From contig NZ_CP084115.1 in NCBI RefSeq assembly GCF_020217465.1, positions 3,286,001-3,350,000 of the forward strand: a DNA stretch of 64,000 bases, in the 5' to 3' direction. Positions within the stretch are counted from its first letter, which is position 1; each line of letters opens with the position of its first letter. Shown here in pieces: positions 55,558-64,000 of the stretch. The DNA is from Cobetia amphilecti (lineage in GTDB: Bacteria; Pseudomonadota; Gammaproteobacteria; Pseudomonadales; Halomonadaceae). The notes under the pieces are model-generated. The model was not told where the DNA came from. It ran no database searches and saw only the letters and a program-made list of their open reading frames with translations. Both the position numbers and the translations under genes were made by a program.

Positions 55558-56601
55558 ATGTCCATGCCCTCTCAGCCACACAAAGCTTCCCGCCTCAAGC
55601 GCGTCACCCTGGCCGATATCGCCGCCCGACTGGGCGTCACCAAGGTCACGGTGTCGCGCGCGCTCAATCAGCCCGAGAAGGTCTCCGCCGCGATGCGCGA
55701 GCGGGTAACCGAATGCGCCCGCGAGCTGGGTTACATGCCCAATCGTCAGGCCGGCAGCCTCGCCAGCGGCCACTCGCGGCTGATCGCGCTGCTGATTCCG
55801 TCGCTCTCCAACGCCGTGTTTTCGGAGCTGCATCGCGGCCTGGAAGCCCCGCTGGCCGCCGCGGGCTATCAGCTGCTGATCGGCCATACCGGCTATTCGA
55901 TGCAGGAAGAGGAGCGCCTGATCGAGACCTGGCTCTCCTTCGGCATCGACGGGCTGGTGCTGTGCGGCAGTCGCCATAGCCCTCGTACCCGCGAGATGAT
56001 CGCGCGCTCGGGCTGTGCGGTGGTGGAGTGCATGGAGAAGCGCGAGACGCCGCTCGACATGGCGGTGGGACTGGACCAGCACGCCGCTGGCCGCGCGATG
56101 ACCGAGGCCATGATCGCCTTGGGGCATCGCCATATCGGTTTTCTCGGTGCGCGCATGGACCGCCGCGTCGAACAGCGCCTGGGCGGCTGGCGTGCGGCGA
56201 TGGAGGCCGCCGGCCTGTCGCAGCAGGCGCTGTTGACCACCGATGCCCCCTCCAGCGTACGCATGGGCGGCGAGCTGCTCGACGAGATGCTGACCCGCTG
56301 GCCCGAGACCCAGGCCGTGTTCTGCTGCAATGACGACCTGGCGGCCGGCGGGCTGTTCGAGTGCCAGCGCCGCGGTCTGTCGGTGCCCGACCAGCTGGCG
56401 CTGGCCGGCTTCAACGGCCTGGAGATGACCCGCGGCACCTGGCCGCCGCTGGCCAGCGTGGTCACGCCACGCCGCGAGATCGGCGAGCGCGCCGCCGCCC
56501 TGCTGCTGGCGCGCTTGAGCGGTGATCTCGACGCCACGCCCCACGGCCTGTGGGAAGACCTGGGCTTCAGCCTGCAGACTGGCGGTAGCCTGTCCTCGTG
56601 A
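55558..56601 (+). CDS. gntR: LacI-family gluconate repressor
   Basis: Regulator of 347 residues. The LacI headpiece VTLADIAARLGVTKVTVSRA (residues 16-35) is followed by the hinge and a periplasmic-binding-like sugar domain, with SLSNAVFSELHRGLE and a C-terminal AGFNGLEMTRG. It matches GntR in sequence layout. A gluconokinase gene lies just downstream on the opposite strand, and a gluconate permease and operator beyond it. Gluconate should release it from DNA. Confidence 0.92.
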   Translation: MSMPSQPHKASRLKRVTLADIAARLGVTKVTVSRALNQPEKVSAAMRERVTECARELGYMPNRQAGSLASGHSRLIALLIPSLSNAVFSELHRGLEAPLAAAGYQLLIGHTGYSMQEEERLIETWLSFGIDGLVLCGSRHSPRTREMIARSGCAVVECMEKRETPLDMAVGLDQHAAGRAMTEAMIALGHRHIGFLGARMDRRVEQRLGGWRAAMEAAGLSQQALLTTDAPSSVRMGGELLDEMLTRWPETQAVFCCNDDLAAGGLFECQRRGLSVPDQLALAGFNGLEMTRGTWPPLASVVTPRREIGERAAALLLARLSGDLDATPHGLWEDLGFSLQTGGSLSS

Positions 56602-56622
56602 TACTTTGTCCTCGTAATACGC
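56591..56622 (+). repeat. Two 16-bp units across the gntR stop
   Basis: TGTCCTCGTGATACTT (56591) and TGTCCTCGTAATACGC (56607) are adjacent. The gntR stop codon lies inside the first copy. Confidence 0.8.
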
Positions 56623-56659
56623 GGCGGCAGTCTGGCGCCGTGAGACGTCTGGCGAGCGA

Positions 56660-57250
56660 CTAGCGCTCCGGCGTGTCGAGGACCTGCTGACAGACACTCT
56701 CGACCAGCGCCTGCGGTGTGGCGCTGATGTCGAGGGTGTGGATGCGCCCTTCATCGTCGCCGGGCACCTCGAGCGTCGCCAGCTGGTTGTCGAGCATGTC
56801 AGCGCCCTTGAAGAAATGATCGGTTCGCGCCTCGAGGCGCTCCAGCAGCAGCTCGCGCGTGCCTTCGAGGAACACGAAGCCCAGCGCGGGGTCCCCGCCA
56901 CGCAGTTGATCCCGATAACGTCGCTTCAAGGACGAGCAGGCCAGTACCAGACTGCGCCCGTCGCGACGCGCACCCTCGATCAGCTCGGCCAGACGGGCCA
57001 GCCAGCCGTGGCGATCGTCGTCATCCAGCGGGATGCCGCGCGCCATCTTGGCCACGTTGGCCTCACCGTGATAATCGTCGCCATCGATGAACTGTGCGCC
57101 CAGGCACGCCGCCAGCTGCTGCCCGACGTGTGACTTGCCACAGCCCGACACCCCCATGACCACCAGACGCACGCCACCCTGAGCTGCCAGAGCCTCTGAC
57201 CTGGTCGGCATCGACGCGACCGCTGATGCTCCTTCTGCCTGCTGCTGCAT
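56660..57250 (-). CDS. gntK: Gluconokinase
   Basis: Phosphorylates gluconate to 6-phosphogluconate. The 196-residue protein has Walker A GVSGCGKSHV near residue 33, FIDGDDYHGEANVAKM, CSSLKRRYRD and DHFFKGADMLDNQLATLE, all typical of the thermoresistant-type GntK. The ATG at 57250 adds about 25 residues before the kinase core; ATG 57211 is an alternative. It is divergent from gntT across the GntR operator. Confidence 0.95.
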   Translation of the reverse strand: MQQQAEGASAVASMPTRSEALAAQGGVRLVVMGVSGCGKSHVGQQLAACLGAQFIDGDDYHGEANVAKMARGIPLDDDDRHGWLARLAELIEGARRDGRSLVLACSSLKRRYRDQLRGGDPALGFVFLEGTRELLLERLEARTDHFFKGADMLDNQLATLEVPGDDEGRIHTLDISATPQALVESVCQQVLDTPER

Positions 57251-57437
57251 GAAAACCCTCTCCCCCTGAATGAAAACGATGGCCCACCAGCGTACCCGAT
57301 GTTGCCGATCAATCCCTTGTCCGGCGCCTCGGGACGGCTGTCGCGCACTGAGCGACTGCCAATTGACGGACAGTCAGCTGCCAGACGCGACAGACTTTTG
57401 TCCCTCATGCACCTTTCGGATCATTGCGTAAGCGTTA

Positions 57438-57453
57438 ATGTTACCGGTAACTT
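57438..57453. promoter_or_regulatory. GntR operator
   Basis: ATGTTACCGGTAACTT has the perfect core GTTACCGGTAAC and matches the ATGTTA-N4-TAACAT type site known for E. coli GntR. It lies between gntK and gntT, and overlaps the likely -10 region of a plus-strand promoter whose -35 would be TTGCGT at 57425. Confidence 0.9.
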
Positions 57454-57543
57454 TCATCCTGCACGACCCACGACGCCTCACACAATACGCCTTTGGGCAA
57501 TGGCCGATGATCACGCCGTTGCCAGCCGCAAGAGTTCGCCATC

Positions 57544-58902
57544 ATGTCCCCAGATAGCACCCTCGTCCTTGCCGCCCTCGGCGGCATCCTGCTGCTGCTT
57601 TACCTCGTCATGCGCCTGCGCCTGCATGCCTTCGTTGCCCTGCTGGTGGTGAGTCTGGGGGTCGGACTGGCCACCGGCATGCAGCCCGACGCCATCATCG
57701 ACTCCGTCACCAACGGCATGGGCAACACCCTGGGCTTCGTTGCCACCGTGGTCGGTCTCGGCGCGATGTTCGGCAAGATGCTGGAAGTGTCCGGCGGTGT
57801 CGATCGCATGGCCAACACCCTGCTGGGGCGCTTCGGCACCTCACGCTCGCAATGGGCGCTGGCGCTGACCGGCTTTCTGGTCGCGATTCCGGTGTTCTTG
57901 GATGTCGCCTTCATCATCCTGGTGCCGCTGGTCTATGCGCTGGCACGCCGCAGCGGCCGCTCGCTGCTCTATTACGGCATCCCGCTGCTCGCCGGTCTGG
58001 CCGTGACGCACTCCTTCATCCCGCCGACCCCGGGGCCGATCGCGGTCGCCAAGCTGATCGGTGCCGATCTCGGCTACGTCATCCTGTTCGGCGCGCTGTG
58101 CGGTCTGCCGGCGATGATCGTCGCGGGGCCGATCTTCGGCCGCTTCATCGCGGCGCGCATCGACGCCAGGATCCCGGATTACATGGAAAATACCGGCAGC
58201 GTGATGAGCGATGAAGAGGTCAACCAGCGCGCCCCGGGCTTCGGTCTGATCCTGTCCATCGTGCTGCTGCCGCTGGCGCTGATCGTGCTCAATACCGTCT
58301 CGGGCTTCCTGTTCGGTGACGACAGCCCGCTGGTCGGCTGGCTGGGCTTCCTCGGCCACCCGTTCGTGGCGCTGAGTCTGGCCACCCTGATGGCCTTCAC
58401 CCTGCTGGGCACACGCCGTGGCATGACGCGCGAACAGGTGATGGAAGTCGCCACCAAGGCACTCGAACCCGCCGGCATCATCATCCTGGTCACCGGTGCG
58501 GGCGGCGTCTTCAAGCAGATGCTGATCGATTCCGGGGTCGGTGACGTGCTCGGCAACCTGATGGCCGACAGCAACCTGCCGCCGATCCTGCTCGCCTTCC
58601 TGATCGCCACCGCCGTGCGTGTCATCCAGGGCTCGGCCACCGTGGCGATGATCACCGCCGCCGGCCTGATGGCCCCGGTGATCGATACGCTGGCGCTGTC
58701 CGGCCCGGTGCTGGGGCTGGTGGTGATCGCCATCGCCAGTGGCGCCACCGTGCTCAGTCACGTCAATGACTCCGGCTTCTGGCTGGTCAGCCGCTACTTC
58801 GGCCTCACCGAGAAGGAAACACTGAAGAGCTGGACGGTGATGGAGACCCTGATCGGCGTGATCGGCGTCTGCATGGCGCTGCTGATCGGCCTGTTCATCT
58901 AG
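57544..58902 (+). CDS. gntT: Gluconate permease, GntP family
   Basis: Inner-membrane gluconate:H+ symporter of 452 residues with about twelve to fourteen hydrophobic helices. Family landmarks are LGAMFGKMLEVSGGVDRMA, FIPPTPGPIAVAKLIGADLG, RVIQGSATVAMITAAGLMAP and SHVNDSGFWLVSRYFG. The divergent gntK and the repressor gene make this a complete gluconate uptake module. Confidence 0.94.
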   Translation: MSPDSTLVLAALGGILLLLYLVMRLRLHAFVALLVVSLGVGLATGMQPDAIIDSVTNGMGNTLGFVATVVGLGAMFGKMLEVSGGVDRMANTLLGRFGTSRSQWALALTGFLVAIPVFLDVAFIILVPLVYALARRSGRSLLYYGIPLLAGLAVTHSFIPPTPGPIAVAKLIGADLGYVILFGALCGLPAMIVAGPIFGRFIAARIDARIPDYMENTGSVMSDEEVNQRAPGFGLILSIVLLPLALIVLNTVSGFLFGDDSPLVGWLGFLGHPFVALSLATLMAFTLLGTRRGMTREQVMEVATKALEPAGIIILVTGAGGVFKQMLIDSGVGDVLGNLMADSNLPPILLAFLIATAVRVIQGSATVAMITAAGLMAPVIDTLALSGPVLGLVVIAIASGATVLSHVNDSGFWLVSRYFGLTEKETLKSWTVMETLIGVIGVCMALLIGLFI

Positions 58903-59260
58903 TTTATCCAGTTCAACTATTTCAACTATTTCAACTACTGAAATCTGGCCTGCCCGCGCGGTTCAGCCAAGCTGATAGAGCGGGTCATCCGTCAGCAGGC
59001 GCCGCCCGCCAGGCGCACTCGTGAAAAGCTGCCACTTCGTGTGGCAGCTTTTTTCGTGGGGCGCCAATCACGCAATGGCAGATTGCGTCTGTTGCACGCT
59101 ATTTCCCATTTTGGCATTGCGCCTGAATGGCATCATGCGATCATCCACCCATTCGTCTGCCTTTCATGGCCATGATCCACCGCCCGCTCTGACCGACGCC
59201 AAAGCGACTGGCCAGAAGACGGCTGCGCATCAGGCCAGTCACTTTTCGTTCGGAGTCCGC
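58903..59260. other. Gap between gntT and the RND adaptor gene
   Basis: No gene is seen in these 358 bp. Three 9-bp units (TTCAACTAT twice, then TTCAACTAC) run through 58912-58938 just after the gntT stop. A terminator lies at 59024-59054. The frame that opens at 59021 starts inside that terminator and is not used. Confidence 0.6.
59024..59054. terminator. Terminator after gntT
   Basis: AAAAGCTGCCAC and GTGGCAGCTTTT form a 12-bp stem with loop TTCGT, followed by further T. Confidence 0.93.
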
Positions 59261-60643
59261 ATGGACCATAGCCCTGAGACGCCAGCGTCGTCTTCCGCGT
59301 CGCCCGCCCCTGCCGGCCGCCCCGCACCCTCCTCGCGGCGCCTGATCTGGATGCGCCTGCTGGCGCTGATCATTCTCGCGCTGGCGATCGCGCTGGCCGC
59401 CTGGTGGATGAATCATCGCCCCGGTGCGCCGAAGCGTGCCCCCAGCGAGGCGCCTGCGCCCACGGTCGAGGTGGTGACGGTCAGCCATGCCGCCAACGCC
59501 CCGACGCTTGAGGGCTTCGGCCGTGTGATCGCCGATCGTCAGACCACGGTTTCCACGCGCGTCAGCGGTCAGCTGGCGCCCTTCCCCGAAGGCATCGAGG
59601 CCGGCCGCGAGGTTCGCGAGAACCAGCTGCTGGCCAGTCTCGACCAACTGGATTATCAGCTGGCACTGCGGCAGGCCGAGGCGGATCTCGCCACGGCAGA
59701 AGCCAGCCTCGCCTCTGAAAAGGGCGAGCAGATCCGCGCCGCCTCGGAATACAAGACCTTCGGTCGCAATCTGCCGGCGGCCCAGAAAGCACTGGTGCTG
59801 CGCGAGCCTCAGCTCAAGTCGGCCCAGGCCGCCGTGGAAAGCGCCCGCGCCAGCCGCGATCAGGCCAAGCTCAATCTGGCCCGCACCGAGATTCGCGCCC
59901 CCTACGACGGCCTGATCAGCGAGCGGCTGGTCGGCGAAGGCAGCGACCTCAACGCCTTCACCGACCTGTTGACGCTGGTGGCCACCGACCGCTTCTGGGT
60001 GCGCCTCAATCTGCCGCAGGCCGACATGGAGTGGCTCTCGACCCACGCCCGTGATGGCCAGGGCACGCCGGTACTGCTCTCGAGCAAGGCCTGGCCGGAT
60101 GGCCAGCACCGCCGTGGAGAAGTGTGGAGCGTGCTGCCGTCGCTGGAAGACAACGGCCTGCTGACCCAGGTGATGGTGGCGGTGGAAGACCCGCTGGCGC
60201 TCAATGTCTCCGAGGAGGCGCGCGCCAGCACCCCGGCGCTGCGCATCGGCGATGTGGTCGAGGCGACCCTGACACCTCAGCGCACCGCCTCGCTGATCGA
60301 ACTGCCGATCAGTGCGCTGCGCAGCGGCCAGCAGGTCTGGGTGCTGACGGAGGACGGGCATCTCGAGAAGCGCTCGGTAGGCGTGCGCCATCTGGGCAAT
60401 GACACCCTGCTGGTCGCCGACGGTCTGGTGGACGGCGAGCGCGTCATCACAAGCTCCCTGAGCAGCGTCGAAGCCGGCATGGCACTGCGCGCGCGTGGCG
60501 ATGCGCCGACGCCGACCGCCCAAGCGAACGATGCCAAAGCGGCTGACGACAAGACGACGGCTGGCGACAAGAGCGCCACGGTTGCCGATCAAAACACCGC
60601 AGCTGCCGACAGGAACGCCACGACCACCGGAAGTGACTCATGA
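59261..60643 (+). CDS. RND efflux adaptor (membrane-fusion) protein
   Basis: Periplasmic adaptor of 460 residues. A single N-terminal membrane anchor (LLALIILALAIALAAWW, near residues 31-47) precedes the barrel-sandwich hybrid (TVSTRVSGQLAPFPEGIEAG), a helical hairpin with Ala/Gln/Glu-rich heptads (residues 125-200) and beta-barrel regions. The C-terminal 45 residues are low-complexity Asp/Thr/Ala. GGAG five bases upstream supports the ATG at 59261. It overlaps the permease gene by four bases (ATGA). Confidence 0.9.
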   Translation: MDHSPETPASSSASPAPAGRPAPSSRRLIWMRLLALIILALAIALAAWWMNHRPGAPKRAPSEAPAPTVEVVTVSHAANAPTLEGFGRVIADRQTTVSTRVSGQLAPFPEGIEAGREVRENQLLASLDQLDYQLALRQAEADLATAEASLASEKGEQIRAASEYKTFGRNLPAAQKALVLREPQLKSAQAAVESARASRDQAKLNLARTEIRAPYDGLISERLVGEGSDLNAFTDLLTLVATDRFWVRLNLPQADMEWLSTHARDGQGTPVLLSSKAWPDGQHRRGEVWSVLPSLEDNGLLTQVMVAVEDPLALNVSEEARASTPALRIGDVVEATLTPQRTASLIELPISALRSGQQVWVLTEDGHLEKRSVGVRHLGNDTLLVADGLVDGERVITSSLSSVEAGMALRARGDAPTPTAQANDAKAADDKTTAGDKSATVADQNTAAADRNATTTGSDS

Positions 60644-63600
60644 CGGCACAGTCGCGCCTCAAGGGCCCCATCCGCTGGATGCACGATCATGGCGTCGCCG
60701 CCAACCTGCTGATGCTGTGTCTGATTCTCGGCGGCCTGCTGATGTCCAGTCAGATCAAGAAGGAGGTCTTCCCCTCCTTCGAGCTCGAGATCATCAACGT
60801 CAGCGTCAGCTATTCCGGCGCCACGCCGGATGAGGTCTCCGAGAGCCTGTTGCAGGCGATGGAGTCCGCGGTACAGGACGTGGAGGGCATCGAGGAGATC
60901 ACCGCCACCGCCGAGGAAGGCCTCGGCTCGCTGTCCATCGAGCTGCAGGACGGCGTCGAGACCATGCGCGCCTATCAGGACATCCAGCAGGCCATCGACA
61001 GCATCACCACCCTGCCCGATGAATCCGACCCGCCCGTCTACTCGCTGGCGGGCCGCTCGCGCAGCGTGATGGAGCTCAAGCTGCATGGCCAGACCGATGA
61101 CCAGACCCTGCGCAATGTCGCCGAGCGTCTGCGCCTGAGCCTGCTGGACAGCGACGACATCACCAAGGTGGAGCTGACCGGCATCCGTGACCGCGAGGTG
61201 CATGTCGCGCTGGAGGAAGGCGCGCTGCGTCGCTATGGCCTGTCGCATCAGGATATCGCCGGCCTGATCGGCAATCAGGCGCTCAACCTGGCCGGGGGCA
61301 GCCTCGATACCCAGCAGGGCGAATACCTGGTGCGCTATGAGGCGCGTCGCGACGGCGCCGCCGAGTTCGCGCAGCTGCCGGTGATCTCCAGCCAGGAAGG
61401 CAATGTCGTGCGTCTGGGCGATATCGCCACCGTCACCGACGGCTTCGCTGACAGTGACAAGGAAGTGCTCTACGACGGCGAACCGGCGATCGGTCTCGAC
61501 ATCTATCAGGTCGGCTCCCAGACGCCCAACGAGCTGTCCGCCGCGACCATGGCGATGCTGCCGCAATTGACCGCCAGCCTGCCGCGCGGACTGACGCTGA
61601 GCGTCGAGGACGATGACTCGCTGGTCTATCAGGACCGCCTGGAGCTGCTGCTCAAGAATGCCTGGATGGGCCTGGTGCTGGTGCTGGTGCTGCTGGGGCT
61701 GTTCCTCGAGGCGCGTCTCGCCTTCTGGGTCACGCTGGGTATTCCCACCGCCTTCCTCGGCGCGATGCTGTTCCTGCCGCTGGTCGGCGTGTCCATCAAC
61801 ATGATCTCGATGTTCGCCTTCATCATCGCGCTGGGCATCGTGGTCGATGACGCCATCATCGTCGGCGAGAACATCCACTCGCACCGCGAGCGCGGCGCCA
61901 GCATGCGCGAAGCCGCCATTCTCGGCGCGCGCGAGATCGCGGTGCCGCTGGCGTTCTCGATCCTGTCCAACATCGTGGCCTTCATTCCGCTGCTGTTCCT
62001 GCCCGGCTTCCTCGGGCTGGTATTCGGCATCATCCCGCTGGTGGTGATCAGCATCTTCGCGCTGAGCTGGATCGAGGCGATCTTCATCCTGCCCGCGCAT
62101 CTGGGTCACACCAGCGAGAAGCCGATCCGCTGGCTGGCACCGCTGGACCGCGTGCGCCATGGCGTCCAGCACGGGCTCGAGCGCTTCACGCGTCGCCGCT
62201 TCCAGCCCTTCCTTGAAGGGTGTCTGAACTATCGTGGCCTGACCGCCATCTGCGGCCTGGCGCTGCTGGTGCTGGCGATGGCCTGGATGGCCAGCGGCCG
62301 CCTCGGCTTCTCGCTGATGCCGCGTGTCGAATCCAACCGTGCCGGTGTCACCGCCAACCTGCCGGTGGGCAGCCCGATCAGCCAGGACCGCGAAGTGCGT
62401 ACCCTGCTGCTGGACGCGCTGGAGCGGGTTCGCGAGCGCGACGACGCCCCCGCGATCTACTCCACCAGCGCCGAGATCGAAGGCAACTCACTGAGCATCA
62501 TCGCCAATCTGGACACCACGGTGGAGGACAACTGGTCGCCCTCGCAGCTGATCACGGCCTGGCGTGAGGAAGCCGGCACCATCGCCAATACCGAGTCGCT
62601 GCTGTTCGAATCCGACATCGGCGGCCCGGGTCGCGGCGCGGGCCTCACCATCCGCCTCTCCTCGTCTGACAGTGGCGCGCTGATGGCCGCCGCCGAGTCG
62701 CTGGCGACGTCGCTTGAGGATTACAGCTCGCTGTCCGACATCGACAGCGGCCTGGATGACGGCAAGCGCGAGCTCTATCTGCAGCTCAATGCCTACGGCC
62801 GCTCGCTGGGACTGGATGGCGCCACCCTGGCCAATCAGCTGCGCGGGCCGCTGTCCGGCGCGACCGCCCTCAAGCAGCAGCAGGGCCGCAACGAGGTCGA
62901 GGTCAAGGTGCTGCTGCCCGAAGACCAGCGCGCGAGCCTCGCCCAGCTGGAGAACTTCGGCGTGCAGACCGGCAACGGCGTCAGCGTGCCTCTGGGGCTG
63001 GTGGCCGACATCGAGCAGGGACGCGCCGCGTCCAGCATCCTGCGCATCGACGGCCGCCGCGTGATCGAGGTCACCGCCAACGTCACCCCGTCCGATGCGG
63101 TCAGTCAGGTGATCACCAGCCTGGAAAGCGACGTCTACCCCCAGCTGAAGAGCCAGTATCCGAGCCTGAGCATCGGCTATGGCGGGCGTCAGGAAGAGAC
63201 CGCCGACAACCTGGGGTCACTGCAGGTGTCGTTGCTGCTGACGCTGGCGGCACTCTATCTGCTGCTGGCGTTGCCGTTCAGGAGCTATCTGCAGCCGCTG
63301 CTGGTGATGACGGCGATTCCCTTCGGGCTGATCGGCGCGGTCATCGGCCATCAGCTGATGGGCTATGGCCTGTCGGTGATCAGCCTGATGGGCATGCTGG
63401 CGCTGTCGGGCATCGTCATCAACGACGCCCTGGTGCTGATCGACTACGCCAACCGCCAGCGTCTGGCCGGCGCCACCGCGCGTGAGGCGATCATCATGGC
63501 GGCCACGCGACGTCTGCGCCCGATCCTGCTGACGACGCTGACCACCTTCTTCGGCCTGGCGCCGATGATCTTCGAGACCTCGCGTCAGGCGCGCTTCATG

Positions 63601-63765
63601 ATCCCGATGGCGGTCTCCATCGGCTTCGGCATCCTGTTCGCGACGGTGATCCTGCTGATTCTGGTGCCCTCGCTCTATCTGTTGCTGGAAGACCTGCAGC
63701 ACAACCTGCGCCGCCTGCTGGGGCTGCCGCCCCGCACCCCGCGTCATGAGGAGCAGCCATCATGA
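60640..63765 (+). CDS. RND efflux permease
   Basis: Proton-driven inner-membrane pump of 1041 residues with the two-fold RND layout: TM1, a large periplasmic loop, TM2-6, and the same again. The TM4 aspartate pair lies in [16 protein letters not shown]. The second half has the corresponding [13 protein letters not shown], with one Asp in place of the pair. It acts with the upstream adaptor and an outer-membrane channel not encoded here. The substrate is unknown; the family covers drugs, metals and detergents. The stop overlaps the next gene. Confidence 0.92.
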   Translation: MTAQSRLKGPIRWMHDHGVAANLLMLCLILGGLLMSSQIKKEVFPSFELEIINVSVSYSGATPDEVSESLLQAMESAVQDVEGIEEITATAEEGLGSLSIELQDGVETMRAYQDIQQAIDSITTLPDESDPPVYSLAGRSRSVMELKLHGQTDDQTLRNVAERLRLSLLDSDDITKVELTGIRDREVHVALEEGALRRYGLSHQDIAGLIGNQALNLAGGSLDTQQGEYLVRYEARRDGAAEFAQLPVISSQEGNVVRLGDIATVTDGFADSDKEVLYDGEPAIGLDIYQVGSQTPNELSAATMAMLPQLTASLPRGLTLSVEDDDSLVYQDRLELLLKNAWMGLVLVLVLLGLFLEARLAFWVTLGIPTAFLGAMLFLPLVGVSINMISMFAFIIALGIVVDDAIIVGENIHSHRERGASMREAAILGAREIAVPLAFSILSNIVAFIPLLFLPGFLGLVFGIIPLVVISIFALSWIEAIFILPAHLGHTSEKPIRWLAPLDRVRHGVQHGLERFTRRRFQPFLEGCLNYRGLTAICGLALLVLAMAWMASGRLGFSLMPRVESNRAGVTANLPVGSPISQDREVRTLLLDALERVRERDDAPAIYSTSAEIEGNSLSIIANLDTTVEDNWSPSQLITAWREEAGTIANTESLLFESDIGGPGRGAGLTIRLSSSDSGALMAAAESLATSLEDYSSLSDIDSGLDDGKRELYLQLNAYGRSLGLDGATLANQLRGPLSGATALKQQQGRNEVEVKVLLPEDQRASLAQLENFGVQTGNGVSVPLGLVADIEQGRAASSILRIDGRRVIEVTANVTPSDAVSQVITSLESDVYPQLKSQYPSLSIGYGGRQEETADNLGSLQVSLLLTLAALYLLLALPFRSYLQPLLVMTAIPFGLIGAVIGHQLMGYGLSVISLMGMLALSGIVINDALVLIDYANRQRLAGATAREAIIMAATRRLRPILLTTLTTFFGLAPMIFETSRQARFMIPMAVSIGFGILFATVILLILVPSLYLLLEDLQHNLRRLLGLPPRTPRHEEQPS

Positions 63766-64000
63766 TGCCCGCCGTCACCGCCTGGCGCTCACGACTGTCC
63801 GTGCGACTGTTCGTGATCCTGCTGCTGACCAATGTCGTGATCGGCGGCAGCATCTACATGTTCATCTCCCACAGCATGGACAGAGGGTTCGCGGAGTATC
63901 TGGAGCAGACCCAGCAGGAGCGCATCGAGCTGATCTCGTCCGATCTGGTCAGCGCCTACGCCGCGGAAGGCAACTGGGACTGGATGAAGAGCCGGCGCAA
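63762..64000 (+). CDS. BaeS-like sensor histidine kinase, 5' part only
   Basis: The ATG overlaps the permease stop (ATGA) and the frame stays open to the window end, giving about 79 residues. A membrane helix near residues 17-36 is followed by SHSMDRGFAEYLEQTQQERI and YAAEGNWDWMK, which parallels the N-terminus of the envelope-stress kinase BaeS. The kinase domains lie outside the window. It is probably part of the pump's own control system. Confidence 0.75.
   Translation, partial: MMPAVTAWRSRLSVRLFVILLLTNVVIGGSIYMFISHSMDRGFAEYLEQTQQERIELISSDLVSAYAAEGNWDWMKSRR

Overview
The window reads as core chromosome of a moderately halophilic gammaproteobacterium of the Halomonadaceae (Halomonas/Cobetia type). 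It is uniformly GC-rich and densely coded. It holds an ectoine-degradation module (doeA, doeB, doeX), an NhaC Na+/H+ antiporter, a very large mechanosensitive channel and a GDH-180 type NAD-glutamate dehydrogenase. Several neighbourhoods match other gammaproteobacteria (rlmKL/rmf/pyrD, murI/trmA, yqjDEK-like). I see no insertion sequence, integrase, prophage block or CRISPR array. Genus assignment is inference from gene content.

Layout. 0.1-4 kb: a TctD/TctE-like two-component pair overlapped by a periplasmic solute-binding protein. 4-8 kb: a giant MscK-like channel on the minus strand. 8-11 kb: outer-membrane phospholipase PldA, then a three-gene membrane/ribosome-associated cluster (DUF883, YqjE, YqjK). 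11-13.4 kb: a divergent MFS transporter/LysR pair. 13.4-21.4 kb: a minus-strand run of BaiN-like flavoprotein, YbiT ABC-F ATPase, parvulin, tRNA-Ser, a YiiD-type thioesterase, a YdjA nitroreductase, QueF and the YadGH exporter. 21.7-22.7 kb: four Glu-Gly tRNA pairs with a ninth, broken tRNA-Gly, one strong promoter and one terminator. 22.9-34 kb: MsrB, YlqF GTPase, AlaA, HtpX, NhaC, PdxB, a WGR-like small protein, a glutaredoxin-like protein, RlmKL and Rmf. 34-45 kb: PyrD, a secreted two-domain protein, the 1612-residue GDH, TrmA and MurI.

45-53 kb is the most metabolically specialised part. A LysR regulator lies downstream of doeABX (ectoine hydrolase, N-acetyl-diaminobutyrate deacetylase, Lrp-type regulator). 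A GhrA-like D-2-hydroxyacid dehydrogenase follows. A DecR-like Lrp regulator then sits divergent to a PLP enzyme of the cysteine-synthase fold, with a dyad-symmetric candidate operator between them. 53-59 kb: a DUF3108 protein, a LysO-type exporter and a gluconate module (GntR repressor, GntK kinase, GntT permease) with a clear GntR operator between gntK and gntT. 59-64 kb: an RND efflux adaptor and permease followed by the start of a BaeS-like sensor kinase cut by the window end.

A theme not explained by the genes is a scatter of short tandem duplications with units of 9-26 bp. They occur in intergenic DNA, across stop codons and in protein linkers, and several have a 13 or 14 bp period. A perfect 42-bp palindrome lies between two convergent transcription units. 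I found no wholly new multi-gene system. The best leads are the tRNA array with its decayed member, the tandem-duplication pattern, the cysteine-type DecR/PLP pair and a hairpin-plus-terminator in the 0.8-kb gap between rmf and pyrD.
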